From assembly GCA_002197995.1 (NCBI GenBank), contig NGZR01000004.1:1178001-1242000 (forward strand): 64,000 bases of DNA, in the 5' to 3' direction. Shown here in pieces: positions 35,845 to 46,204 of this stretch (positions are counted from its first letter, which is position 1; each line of letters starts with the position of its first letter). Both the position numbers and the translations under genes were made by a program. Under the pieces are notes generated by a model. That model was not told the DNA's origin and searched no databases. It saw nothing but the letters and a program-made list of their open reading frames with translations. The stretch is from Gaeumannomyces sp. JS-464. Its lineage: Eukaryota > Ascomycota > Sordariomycetes > Magnaporthales > Magnaporthaceae.

Positions 35845-37839
35845 ATGTCTGGGGACTCCCCTCCCGAAGAATCTGTGGCCGGTCCTGTCATTGAGGCCGA
35901 TTATTCCGACAGGGTAACAGTTTTTTCTTGCGTTTTTTTTTCTTTCTCAATGAAAACCTAAACCTGCTCCGGTTTTGCGCATAAGGCGGCCGAAATTATT
36001 GATGCTAACATAAGAGCTCTCCCAATCATAGTCCGACGTAGACTCGGCTCTCGACGTGGTGAGCCTGGACGACGCTTGATATTACTCCATAGGAGCTCAA
36101 ATAGTTGACCGCATTCATCACATTCTTGCTCCCTCTTCGTAGCAATCGCTCGGCTCTGGCAGCGAGTCCATCACTTCGAGCATATTAAAGTATCGCCATG
36201 AGAATGGCCGGACATATCACGCTTACAAAGAGGGCTGTAAGCCTCAATCCCGTGCCCTTCAATAGACTCCTCGCCCCCGGAGCAATGGTATCCGAGACTA
36301 ATTTGTATGCAATTCCCAGCATATGTCCTGCCAAACGATGTTGTATGGCCCCGAGTCCCTCTTATGGCCAAATCCTTCCGAAGAGGTGATCTGGTATTTT
36401 CTGGAAGAGGCTGATAATGGGTTCTACTCTTCGTCAAGACTGAGAATGAGCGATTGGGTAGGTTTAGCGCCAGGCGTAATAGAAGGTCGCACGACAATAT
36501 CTGCTTGCTAACGGCAACCATTTGCAGATCTGCAACACAACATTGCCATCCTCACCCTAGGGGGTAGGCTGCACTTGGCCCCAGTTGGCGAGAATGGCAG
36601 ACCTGTCAGCAGAGTCCTTGACGCTGGCACTGGGACGGGTATCTGGGCCATGGATTTCGGTAGGTTCCTTTGGCTTCCTCTTACTCCCGAGGAGGGCAGA
36701 CCATGTCAAGCCCGTGCTGACAGTCTCTTTTCCCGTCGTCAACAGCCGACGAGCACCCAGAGGCGCAGGTGAGTGGGAATTCCAATTTCCACACGTTGGC
36801 TCGGACCCCCTTCACGTCCTTCTCTCTAACCAATCGCAACCATGGATTGTCTTCCAAAAGGTTGTTGGCGTTGATCTCAGTCCAATTCAGCCCTCGTTGT
36901 GAGTTCTCCAGCATAAAGCGCTTCTGCCAGTGGAAAAGGCGGAAATGCTGACATGTCCTTGCTCGCGGCAGTGTCCCACCAAACGTGAGCTTCTATGTTG
37001 ACGACTTAGAAGCCGAATGGACCTACGCCGCGCCCTTTGACTTTATCTATGTCCGTATGCTGGCAGGCTCCCTCAAGGAATGGCCCAAGTTCTACCGTCA
37101 GGCTTACGAGTGAGTTCAGTCGCGCTTAGGCCCGCCCTCAACATTGAGTCAAACTGCGTCCCTCGAGGGTGTTGATGAATGACAAGGCGAAAGAAAAACA
37201 GCTGACATGGCCCCTTGACCCCCCCGTAGCAATCTTGCCCCCGGCGGCTACATCGAGTTGTTCGAGCCCAACTACCCTATAGAGTCCGACGACAACTCCT
37301 TACCCGCAAACTCGGCGCTCTTTCGATGGAGCCGGCTCTGGAAGAAGGCGCCGCCAGAAGCGGCATCCAGCTCGCCAATACGGAACAGCACAAGGCTATG
37401 CTAGAGCAGACGGGCTTCGTCAACACTGTCGAGCGCAAGTTCAAGTGGCCCTTGAACACGTGGCCCAAAGACCCCAAGTACAAGGAGCTGGGTAAGAACA
37501 GGCCGCGGCGTCCCTTCTGGAAGTGAGAGGGTTGATTTAACGGCGTTTGTCACAGGGGCCTGGGTGTACGAGGTTACATCCTCGGGGCTGCAGGCCATGA
37601 CCATGGCGCTTTTCACGCGCGTGCTGGGCTGGTCTGCCGAGGCAGTCGAGCTTTTCCTCGTCGATGTGCGCAAGGACGTAGGGAATCGCAGGTACCACGC
37701 ACATTGGCCCATGTGAGTTCTTTGCCCACCTTCTTATCCGTCTCCCATAGGCCAGTGGCGGAGGAGAAGCACTCAACCTACTGACACTCTGGGAACCCCA
37801 CGATGTAGGGTTGTTCTGTACGCCCAGAAACCCGAATAA
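35845..37839 (+). CDS. LaeA-like SAM-dependent methyltransferase, intron-rich (one frame break)
   Basis: Class I methyltransferase of the fungal LaeA/TAM-domain family, whose members regulate or tailor secondary metabolism; the target is unknown. Exons by splice-site reading: 35845-35913, 36032-36058, 36143-36236, 36320-36342, 36439-36457, 36528-36659, 36746-36768, 36861-36898, 36972-37109, 37230-37491, 37556-37712, 37809-37839 (337 aa corrected). Landmarks: KYRHENGRTYHAYKEGSYVL, LDLQHNIAILTLGGRLHLAP, SAM motif I VLDAGTGTGIWAMDFADEHP, VVGVDLSPIQPS, VPPNVSFYVDD, EWTYAAPFDFIYVRMLAGSL, NLAPGGYIELFE, and the C-terminus WPMVVLYAQKPE. One base is missing near 37350 (WKKA|ARSGIQLAN). Exons 4 and 5 (23 and 19 nt) are the least certain; they rest on the conserved NDVTENERLDLQHN junctions. 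No polyketide or peptide synthetase adjoins it. Confidence 0.87.
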
Positions 37840-38072
37840 TCTAGGCGGTTCCCTGGATGGCCCGGGAGGAAAGGATGATGGTCTGCTCATGTGTTCTTTT
37901 TTAGCGATCCTACGCTTTGCTTTCTCAGCGCAATATCGGTGGCGTAGTCTTGCTGCCACTGAGCATCTCATTTTGCATCTCGCGTACATACATAGGTACA
38001 TAGGTGCGTACAAACATATATAGCGTCCTGGAAAACCCCAACTATGCCTCCCTGTAATCACATGTGCTCCTT

Positions 38073-40368
38073 TTACAATTCGTTGATCGCGCCTGATCTC
38101 TCCGCCTGGTCGACATCGGAGCCGACGTTCAGCTTCTCAAAAATGTCAGCGGCGAGGCTGGCGTCTATGTCGAGAAGGGCTCCCAACGGTGGCGAGGTAG
38201 GGAGGTGGTTCCCTGCGTGTTTGCGGAAGGCCTGCTGGACCTGTTGCCAGGCCTCTACCACCGCCTCTGGCTCCGACAGGCCGCCGGCGCCGGGATGCTG
38301 CGTGTGGCCGTCAAAGGGCTTCCAGGGCTTCTCGTCACTCTCACACCTTTCCCAATGGCCCGTGAGCCTGCCGCCGCTGCTCCCGGAGACGGAAGCGGAA
38401 TCAATGGACGGCGGGTCCGGGACAAGGCCTCGGTCTAGGTACGCGCGGATTTTGGCGATTGTGCACAGAGAGACGGCCGCCATGGTGCAGTGGCCCGAAG
38501 CCCGAAGCTCCAAAAACCCGGCGCCAGCGAACCGGCGGCTCATGGCAAGCCCGCCCTCAATCGGAGTTACAGGGTCGTACGTGTTCGAGATGAAGAATAT
38601 GGGGAAGGAGGTGTTGACTGGCGGGCTGTCTGGGCCAGGAAAACTGTCGAGGCTGAACTCGGGCGGGTCGACCGGATCGATGTTCCACCCTGTGCAGGTG
38701 CTCATGACAAGCATCCAAAAATCACCAAATGCCGATACTCCGGCGAGTTCTTCAAACACGGCCTGCAGGTCTGAGAGGTCCTCCTTCCACTGGCGGTGCA
38801 AAAAAAAAAAAAAACCAAAAAAAAAACCACAGGAGATGGTCAGCAAAGGGAGCGTGCGTTATAGTTCAGGGAGGCCTCGCTGTTTGGCTAACGTTGCGAG
38901 ACGGGATAAAGACACGAGAGGAGCAGAGGAGGAACACTTACGTGATGGCGGCGGTCACTGCACATAATCGCCAAGGAGCTATCTTCGGGATATTGGACGG
39001 GCACGTAGGCGGCATTGCAGACGGGGGCGAGGTTCGGCGGCACCACCAGAAGGCCCAAGTCGAGTCCGCTCTCAATAGCGAAGAGTAGGAGGGAGAGCGT
39101 AGGGAACGTGGCTACAGGGAAGTAGAGCATCCCGAAGACGGCAGTCTTGAGGTCCGAGGCGCGCAGGAGCACGGGCATGCGCACCTGGTTGGGAATGACG
39201 ATGATGGGGTCGTCCTCGAGGCGGGCCATAAGGCGCCTGTACCGCGCCGCCATGGCCTCGGGGCTGTCGTTCTTTCGGTAGAAGTAACATTTTTCCTGCG
39301 CTTGGTGGCAGTAGTCGAAGAAGGAAGCGAGTACCGAGTCGGTGTCTGCGAGGGCATCGGCCCAGACGTCTCTAGAGTAGATGTTGGCCTTCATAACGCC
39401 ATCCAGGACGACACGACCGACCGAATTGGGGAACATGGATGCAAATGTGGCGCCGAGGACAGTGCCGTAGCTAAAGCCCCAGTAAACCAGCTTTCCCCGT
39501 GTATCGTCCGAGGACTGCTCCGGACTGGTGGCTAGTGTGCCCAAGGTATTGGTCCATGCATCCCAGGCGTTCACGATGGCGAGCAGATCGCGGGCGACGT
39601 TGGGGTGCCCACGTAGCGGAAGATGCTGTCTCGGCCGTCCTTCACTTTACAGAGCTGCGACTGGGCGCGGGCGCGGGCGTTGGTTAGGGCGAGAGCCTTG
39701 TCAGTCGAATTGGCAAGCCCGATCACGAGCGTTTCCAGTTTGGATGTCAGGCGGCGGAGGAGGGCAGCATTACGCTCCTCGTGACTGGGAGGGTCCTCTG
39801 GGGTAAAGTCGTCGAGGAAGCAGTCGGCCCGGGGCCAGGTGGCGCCGACGCCTCGCGGGTCGAAACTTATCAGGTCGTGGTGGCGGCCGATGACGGTGTG
39901 AAGGGCCGGGCCTGCGGAAAGCATGAGGCCGGTGCCAGAGCCTCCAGGACCGCCCGGGTTCATGATGACGGGCGATGCAGCGAAGCGGCCCGACTCGAGC
40001 GAATGGCCGTCGCCGGGCAGCATGACCATGGCGATGTGGACTTTGGGGTGAGCGGCGGACGCATTCAGGGGCCGGTTCCAGTCCATTGGCACCGTCAGGC
40101 GGGAGCACAGGAAGTCGCTGGGATACGAGCGGAAGCACGGAACCCACGAGAGCTTCTCGCTGGGGGTGATGGCGTCCCAGTCCGTGTAGCTGTCGTTACG
40201 AGTCCTAGGAGATGTGAAGCCATCTCGGGGCCTCGCTGGCGGCGCGCGCTGCCAGAGCCAGAAGCCGGCGAGGAACACGGCGGCAGTGACCGTGATCAGC
40301 TTCCTCCAGCGCAACACGGCGCCACCGCCCCTGGGATGCCGGCCCGGATCATCGTGCTTGTCTGACAT
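38073..40368 (-). CDS. Membrane-anchored TAP-type alpha/beta hydrolase (tripeptidyl aminopeptidase-like; one frame break)
   Basis: Probable serine peptidase or hydrolase of the family with a TAP-like C-terminal domain. Exons 38942-40368 and 38073-38789; about 714 aa corrected. Residues about 22-42 form a signal anchor (LITVTAAVFLAGFWLW), so the catalytic part should face the lumen or outside. Oxyanion region NPGGPGGSGTGLM; DLISFDPRGVGAT; nucleophile elbow YWGFSYGTVLG (Ser about 300); SNTYDPVTP provides the acid and the downstream GHCTMA the His. The TAP domain lies around GWNIDPVDPPEF to SRRFAGAGFLELRASGH. One base is missing in the G-run 39602-39605 (YVGTP|NVARDLLAIVNAWDAW). The intron (152 nt) has a long T-rich tract just before its acceptor. 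Substrate unknown. Confidence 0.92.
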
Positions 40369-40953
40369 GGCTGTATATGGTCAAGTCTCAACTATTGAGG
40401 CGTGCGGATTTCAAGGCCAAATGTTGCAGAGCGACGCTTCGCCCTCTCCGAGGTGAATGTACACTTCGATGAGATGCGCTCAATCGGTTCATTGCGAGGC
40501 CCTTTGAACGAGGCTGATCGGGCTGATGCCTGCAGGCTGAGCTTTGACCCGGAAGCAGGCCCAAACATAATACCCGGGCGGCACAGCTGTAGGATTGCAG
40601 ATCTGTGGGAGAGCTTGGATGGCGAATACCCACACCCATTTCTGGGTCTGCCAGAGACGTGACAGGATCGTTGCCGGCCATTTGGGAACGTGATACAGCG
40701 CACGGCATGTAAGATGGAGAAGAGAAACAGGAAATGCCATCAATAAAAAGAGAAACAAAAACTGGACTGGGCTGGGACGCGTGCATTCTCCAACGGGACC
40801 CAGCGACTGCCACCAGACCGTCACCCCGCCAAAAATAGCGTCATTGTTTCTGAATCAGCAATTGGCGTTCCCCTCAGTTCTCGCAATCAGTGCTTGGATC
40901 TCCACATAAACTCAATCAGCACCTGTATATTAATCGCGAGGCAACCAGCGAAC
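40369..40953. promoter_or_regulatory. Divergent promoter region of the TAP-type hydrolase and NAD kinase
   Basis: 585 bp between divergent starts, presumed to carry both promoters. No specific site recognised. Confidence 0.45.
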
Positions 40954-43163
40954 ATGTCATACATAGCAGCCCAAGGACCAGAAAACAAGAAGACTCCCGA
41001 GACGATGGGAGGCAAGAGCTCGCCAGTGCAGAAGCGGATATCCTTCGAAGATGGCCACTCCAGCGCCAGCGACGAGGACCAAAAGGCTGTAGAGGTACTA
41101 GCTGCCTTGACCATTTCATGCCACTTTTGGCCGGCAAATGTCCCCTGCCCCTGCCAGCAGCCGCTTCCCTTTAGCGGTCCAACCTCGCCGCCATCCACTG
41201 TGGCGCGGCGCCCGTCTGTCCCCGCGCAGCGAGCGAGGCGCGTAACCTTGCTCTGACGGATGAGTTTATTGATGATGTCTGGCCGGGTGTCAAGGAATCC
41301 AAGAAAAATGCTCCCCTCACCGCTGACCCTCGACGGTAGGTTCTGTTCGATCCGACAAACCCGTACCGACGTAAGAGCTCGCTCGTGGCGGCGGACGCGA
41401 CATCACATAGGCCTCGCAGATCTCAACAACCGCTGCCCCACGACAGGGCCCAGTGCATTGTCCACCAGCTCTTCGAGAGCCAGCGGAGGGCCAGCGAGGA
41501 CGATCACCACCATCGCCACGACCGCGGCCATGACCATGCTCGCGGCATCGATGCCTCCGAAGAGCAGGGGCTGAACCGCATCGTCGAGCCCAAGGGCGGC
41601 GGCAACGGGGGCGGCCCTGGCGATGTCACCCCTCGAAATGGTGCTGCCGCCGGCGCCAGTGCCAGCGCCAGCTATAAGCGCCGCCTAGACTTCCTCGAGG
41701 TCCCCAGCGACAGCAGCGACGCCGGCCAGGTCGACGAGAAGCACTGGCAGCGCGGCATCTCCCAGTCCAAGTCCGAGATCGACATTGCGTCCCAGCATGA
41801 GGCCCTGCACAGCCGCCTCCTGACGAAGAAGCAGCTGAGCGAGATGGCCTGGGGCGTACGCGAGCTCAGCAGGCGTCTCGGCAGCATGCGTCTCAAGTTC
41901 AAGGTCAAGACCATCTTCCTGCTCACCAAAATCTACGACCAAGACCTGATCCCCAAGACCCGCGAGCTCACCCGCTGGCTCCTGGACAAGGACCGCGACG
42001 TGAGGTACACCGTCTATATCGAGCAGTCGCTCAAGGACAACGGCCTGTTTGACGCCTCTGGCCTGCTAGAAGACTTGCAGAAAGACTACATCTCCACCAG
42101 CGACCCCGCCGACGAGGAGGCCGGTGCCGATCTGTCGCGCCGCCTGCGGTACTGGGACCAGGAGATATGCCGAACCCGGCCTCACACCTTCGACTTCGTC
42201 ATCACCCTTGGTGGCGACGGCACCGTCCTTTACGCCAGTTGGCTCTTCCAGCGCATTGTGCCACCCGTCTTGAGCTTTGCCCTTGGCAGCCTCGGCTTCC
42301 TCACCAAGTTTGACTTTGACGAATACACGGAGACCCTGACGACGGCATTCAGCCACGGCGTCACTGTCAGTCTGAGGCTCCGGTTCGAGGGTACCATAAT
42401 GAGGAGCCAGAAGAAGAAGCCAGCCCTGATTGTGCCCGGCACGGATGGTGACGAGTCGGCCCGGGCTGAACCCAAGCCTGACCTGGTCGAAGAGTTGATA
42501 GGCGAGGAGAAGGAGGATGAGCACACGCACAGGCCCGACGGCACATACGAAATACTGAACGAGATTGTCATCGACCGCGGGCCAAACCCGAGTAAGCAAG
42601 ACAGCACCCCTTTTACGGCCTTCTCAGGCCGTTGCCGCCGTTGGGCGGGCCCGGGATGGCGTACTGCCGACCAGACGCGGAATCACGAATGCTAACAGGA
42701 TGTCGTTCGGCCTTCAGCCATGTCGTATCTGGAAATATTTGGTGACGACGAGCACTTCACATCCGTCCTAGCCGATGGCATATGCGTGTCGACACCTACA
42801 GGCTCCACGGCCTACAACTTGGCCGCAGGCGGCTCTCTCTGCCACCCAGAGAACCCGGTGATGCTGGTGACGGCCATCTGCGCGCATACACTTTCGTTCC
42901 GACCTATCATCCTGCCCGACACCATTGTACTGCGCGTGGGCGTGCCTTACCGTGCCCGGACGGGCTCATGGGCCAGCTTCGACGGCCGCGAGCGCATCGA
43001 GCTGCACGCCGGCGACTACGTCACCATCAGCGCCAGCAGGTACCCCTTCGCCTCAGTCCAGGCCCCCGGCCGCCGCAGCGAGGACTGGGTCAACAGCATC
43101 AGCGGCAAGCTCGGGTGGAACACGCGACAGAAGCAAAAGGCGTACAGCAAGTGGGACACTTGA
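40954..43163 (+). CDS. utr1: NAD+/NADH kinase, Utr1 type
   Basis: Phosphorylates NAD(H) to NADP(H) with ATP in the cytosol. Exons 40954-41094, 41175-41335, 41420-42591, 42718-43163 (639 aa), with frame intact. A regulatory-looking N-terminus contains His/Gly-rich low complexity; the kinase core starts near residue 230. Landmarks: ELSRRLGSMRLKFKVKTIFL, TFDFVITLGGDGTVLYASWL (GGDGT at residues 365-369), VLSFALGSLGFLTKFDFDEY, NEIVIDRGPNPT|MSYLEIF across intron 3, DGICVSTPTGSTAYNLAAGG, HTLSFRPIILPD and GSWASFDGRERIEL. Intron 2 could instead end 40 nt earlier, but that would leave only 44 nt; the acceptor at 41419 gives 84 nt and the same frame. Length is larger than yeast Utr1 (530 aa) because of the N-terminal and loop insertions. 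Confidence 0.95.
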
Positions 43164-45078
43164 CCGCGCGTACACCCACGCAACAAGACGCACACTCACC
43201 GCACACGAGACAAGTATCTTGTAGAACCTACCTAGTACCCAGTCAACCGCCTCACCCAACCCAACTAGAGCATAGATAATGGACAAGAGTCAGCCTCTAA
43301 CCCCGCCTCGGTTTCATCCGTGGCGCTTATTTAGTTTGAGTTTTGTCTTGTTGCCGTCCAATCTGAAAGCCTACATAGATAGATTTCGTACATGGTCCAA
43401 CTGTCGCCGCCAAACCACAAAGCCTACCACGAGAACGGGCGAAACATGGCTTGGAAAACCTCGATTTTTGACTGCAACATGCATCCAGGAGGGGGCTTCG
43501 CAGGCCCCCTCCAACCTTGGTTCTCGCCTGGCTGCAGGCACCCGTTCGCTGCGCGACGATCAGACGAAGAAAGGCACCATCCGCCTCCCGCCTACAAATG
43601 CGGTTAAATCCCCCGTCACGGCGTGTCGAGGCCAAGACGGACGAGGCCGTGATCGTCGCACCGATAAGCGTTGCGTCCAGAGCCCTCTGCGATACGCCCA
43701 GAGTGGAAACTAATTTCGCTCTCCGACGCTGAGCAAGAGAATAGATCTTGACGCACTTGGGGGGAACCAAGCTAGGTGGTTAATTTCACCCTTACAGCCC
43801 TCCTCTCCTACCCGCCATACGAGGTAACAAACGAGCAGTCAACCGATATGGCATGTCGTCGCGGCACCCGCTACCAAGCCCTTGGCGCCGTGTCGTCCGT
43901 ATTCGCCGTGTCCAGAGGCCACACGTCGATGCCAAGCGTCTGGGCCATGACATTTGCGGCATATGAGGGTCCCATTAAGTAGCGATTATTTCGTAGCAGA
44001 AGGAAGCTCAAGACGACGTTTTCTATCCATCCCATCTTCCTAGTCGTTAAGTTCCCTTTCGCGTTGAAAGATGCCTGTCAATGTCTGTACGCACGCCCTC
44101 GCCCACATTGACCTCCAAACCCTCCCTGCTCCCGTCTTCTTCTTCCTCCTCCCTCTGGTTTCCTTTCTCAGAAGCGCCGCATTTGGGCCTTTCTCATTTG
44201 GGAGGGGGATCTGTCGTGCCGCCGTTTCACCATTGCGTGGGGGCGACCATGCTTTTTCTGCCTCCTCGTCTTCCTTCCCGAGGTCTTTGGAAGAAAACAC
44301 ATGCGGCCTTGCCGAATCAGGGATGGACGTGGGAGGCTCGGGTGTGCCCTGACAGATGTTCTCGGTCCCAAGCCGCTGTTACAAGGGAAGGGCCGTCCAG
44401 CCACGGCACAGCAGTCGCGCTCTTTTCCACAGCAGTCTTGATACAAGGAAGCCACTTACCAACGTTAATGTCGGGCATCATGGCCTCCCTTGTCAACTCG
44501 ACGTGGCGTCTCCGGAGATTCTACTTCTTTATGCCTTTCCCATGCCAGTTGGGGTCGATTCGACTTGTGGCGTTGCTTTGTCACTAAATAATCTTAAACT
44601 CGCATTTTAAACGCTCCGCTGGTGTAAATGAGCGACCCGAACCAAAAAAAGAAATATGACAAAACCAAGTAAAGAAGGAAACCCCGGTAGAATCCTCAAA
44701 GTCATTACGCCGCGCCGTCTATTTGTACATTAGTGGAACGCCTCGTGTGCGTGCGGACCCCCCAATGGGCCTCACGGCGGTGGCGAGATCGGCTCGTCGG
44801 GACCGCTCATCCATCCCCACGAAGCTTCCGCCCCGGCCACCTCAAGGGTATACAGTGGGTGACGGGTTTCTGAGCCGAGCTAAGGAGTCCAAAAGCCACA
44901 GGGGCTCATCGTCGGTATATCGTGGACGGAGGCATAAGGCGGCGGATGGATCTCACCCATGGGAACGTTGGGGGTGGGTTTTTGTTTTTTTGGTTTGGTT
45001 TTCTTGTGCTTATGTCTCATGCTACGGCAGGGAGCCTCGTGTTGCTCGAGCCCCCAGTCGAATCGCCCCGTTGGCTCT
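43164..45078. other. Intergenic region with one possible small gene
   Basis: Between the convergent NAD kinase and secreted-protein genes. Apart from the candidate at 43871-44481 (listed separately), nothing recognisable is seen. Confidence 0.45.
43871..44481 (-). CDS. Possible small gene; terminal exon of 54+ codons, family not recognised
   Basis: The strand-minus segment 44035-43871 encodes MGWIENVVLSFLLLRNNRYL, continues MGPSYAANVMAQTLGIDVWP and ends DDTAPRAW-stop. The even, protein-like composition, hydrophobic first helix and absence of low complexity set it apart from surrounding noise. Just upstream is a good fungal acceptor with branch site (CTTAAC, then GACTAG at about 44041), and an alternative acceptor after ACATTGACAG. 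A candidate first exon at 44460-44481 reads MMPDINV with donor GTAAGT. Its phase does not fit either acceptor directly, so a middle exon or one of the base errors common in this window would be needed. It looks like a small membrane or mitochondrial protein, but I cannot name the family. Confidence 0.35.
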
Positions 45079-46204
45079 TCATTCGTCGTCGATGGTCTCG
45101 ACGAAAGTCATGGTGAGCCCCTTGTCACCGTCGACATTCAGGTTGACGGCGTCAAGAGCGTCGCTCCTGGAGGAGAGGTTGGGAGCCGCGACGGCGGCGA
45201 CGGGAACAGTGCGGCGGGCCAGCTCGGGCGAGTTCTGCATGGCTATGAGTTCAAGCATGTTAGTATGAGTTTACTTCACGGGCCGGGGCCGCTCCTTGGA
45301 ATGAATGAGGCTTCAGGACTCACAGGCTGGGATGCCAGACCGAACGAACATGGTCGTGACCTTAACCTTCTGGCCGCTTCCAACAACATCGCGGCGGGCC
45401 TTGCGGGCCTTGCCCTTACCCTCGCGGCCGCCAGCAGCAGCACCACCCTCAGCGGCCCCACCCTTGCCGGGGCGGGCAGCGGCGGTAGGGTTGTTGTCAA
45501 CAATGATACCGACGCCAGAACCACCCTCGCCGGTGCCAAGCTGGATCTTGGGACCCTTGGTCAGGGCGGCCTCAGCGAAGCGCAGAGCGCGGTCGAAGCC
45601 GGTAATGTCACGCTTGGAGATGTCGGAAGACTCCTCATCGGCCTCCTCGTCCTCGGCGCGGGGTGCAATCGACTTGCCCATGCCCTGGAGAGCGGCGATC
45701 TGCTGAGCCTATACGACGAGGTCGGTTCGTCAGCCCTACCGAACATTGAGAGTACCTTCTCGGGGAAATATAGTGGAGACTCACCTGCTCCTGAAGAGCG
45801 GGGTCGGCAGCCGGAGAGCCAAGAGCAGCACCAGCCGCGGGCTGGGCGGCAGCAGCAGCGGGGGCAGGCTGGGCCGGTTGAGCGGGCTGGGCGGCGGGTG
45901 CCTGGGCATTGGCAGGGCGACCACCGGCTCCACTGGCAGCGTTTACTGCAGCTCCCTCAAGGGCGTTCATGAGGTTCGTTACATCCGTCTTTCCTCCGAA
46001 ACTAATCTCACCATCACCTGTCCCCCATAATTTGTTAGCACACCATGATCTGAGCTAGGATATAGCAACTCTGAGCTCCATGCTCATGCTGAAGAACTGA
46101 CCGACTACCAGGGCGGGAGAGTAGGCGCCAAGGTTGATATTAAGGGGTAGGGCAGCGACCATGCCGGCCATTCCGGCCATGGTAATGAAGCGGTAGTTGA
46201 CCAT
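45079..46204 (-). CDS. Cysteine-free secreted protein, conserved hypothetical
   Basis: 294 aa from four exons: 46102-46204, 45785-46017, 45324-45708, 45079-45242, all GT-AG and in frame. The N-terminus MVNYRFITMAGMAGMVAALP is a signal peptide. Then come LNINLGAYSPALVVGDGEIS and FGGKTDVTNLMNALEGAAVN, a pattern I associate with hypothetical secreted proteins of Sordariomycetes. An Ala/Pro/Gln-rich stretch follows (PAQPAQPAQPAPAAAAAQ), then an acidic patch (EDEEADEESSD), the dibasic site SKRD, a Gly/Lys-rich basic stretch (GREGKGKARKARRD), and the C-terminus LTMTFVETIDDE. There is no cysteine. Function unknown; candidates are a cell-surface or matrix protein or an effector. The dibasic sites would permit Kex2 cleavage (inference). 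Confidence 0.8.

Noticed and set aside
35671..35845. Earlier in-frame start for the LaeA-like methyltransferase
   Set aside because: The upstream in-frame sequence encodes a Lys-run from a poly(A) tract and lacks conservation; ATG 35845 begins a typical N-terminus.
41336..41379. Alternative acceptor for NAD kinase intron 2 (GTAAGAG|C)
   Set aside because: It would leave a 44-nt intron, too short for reliable splicing; the acceptor at 41419 keeps the same frame with an 84-nt intron.
35845..46204. Secondary-metabolite gene cluster around the LaeA-like methyltransferase
   Set aside because: No synthase, P450, transporter or pathway regulator is adjacent; the neighbours are a hydrolase, NAD kinase and EF-Tu.
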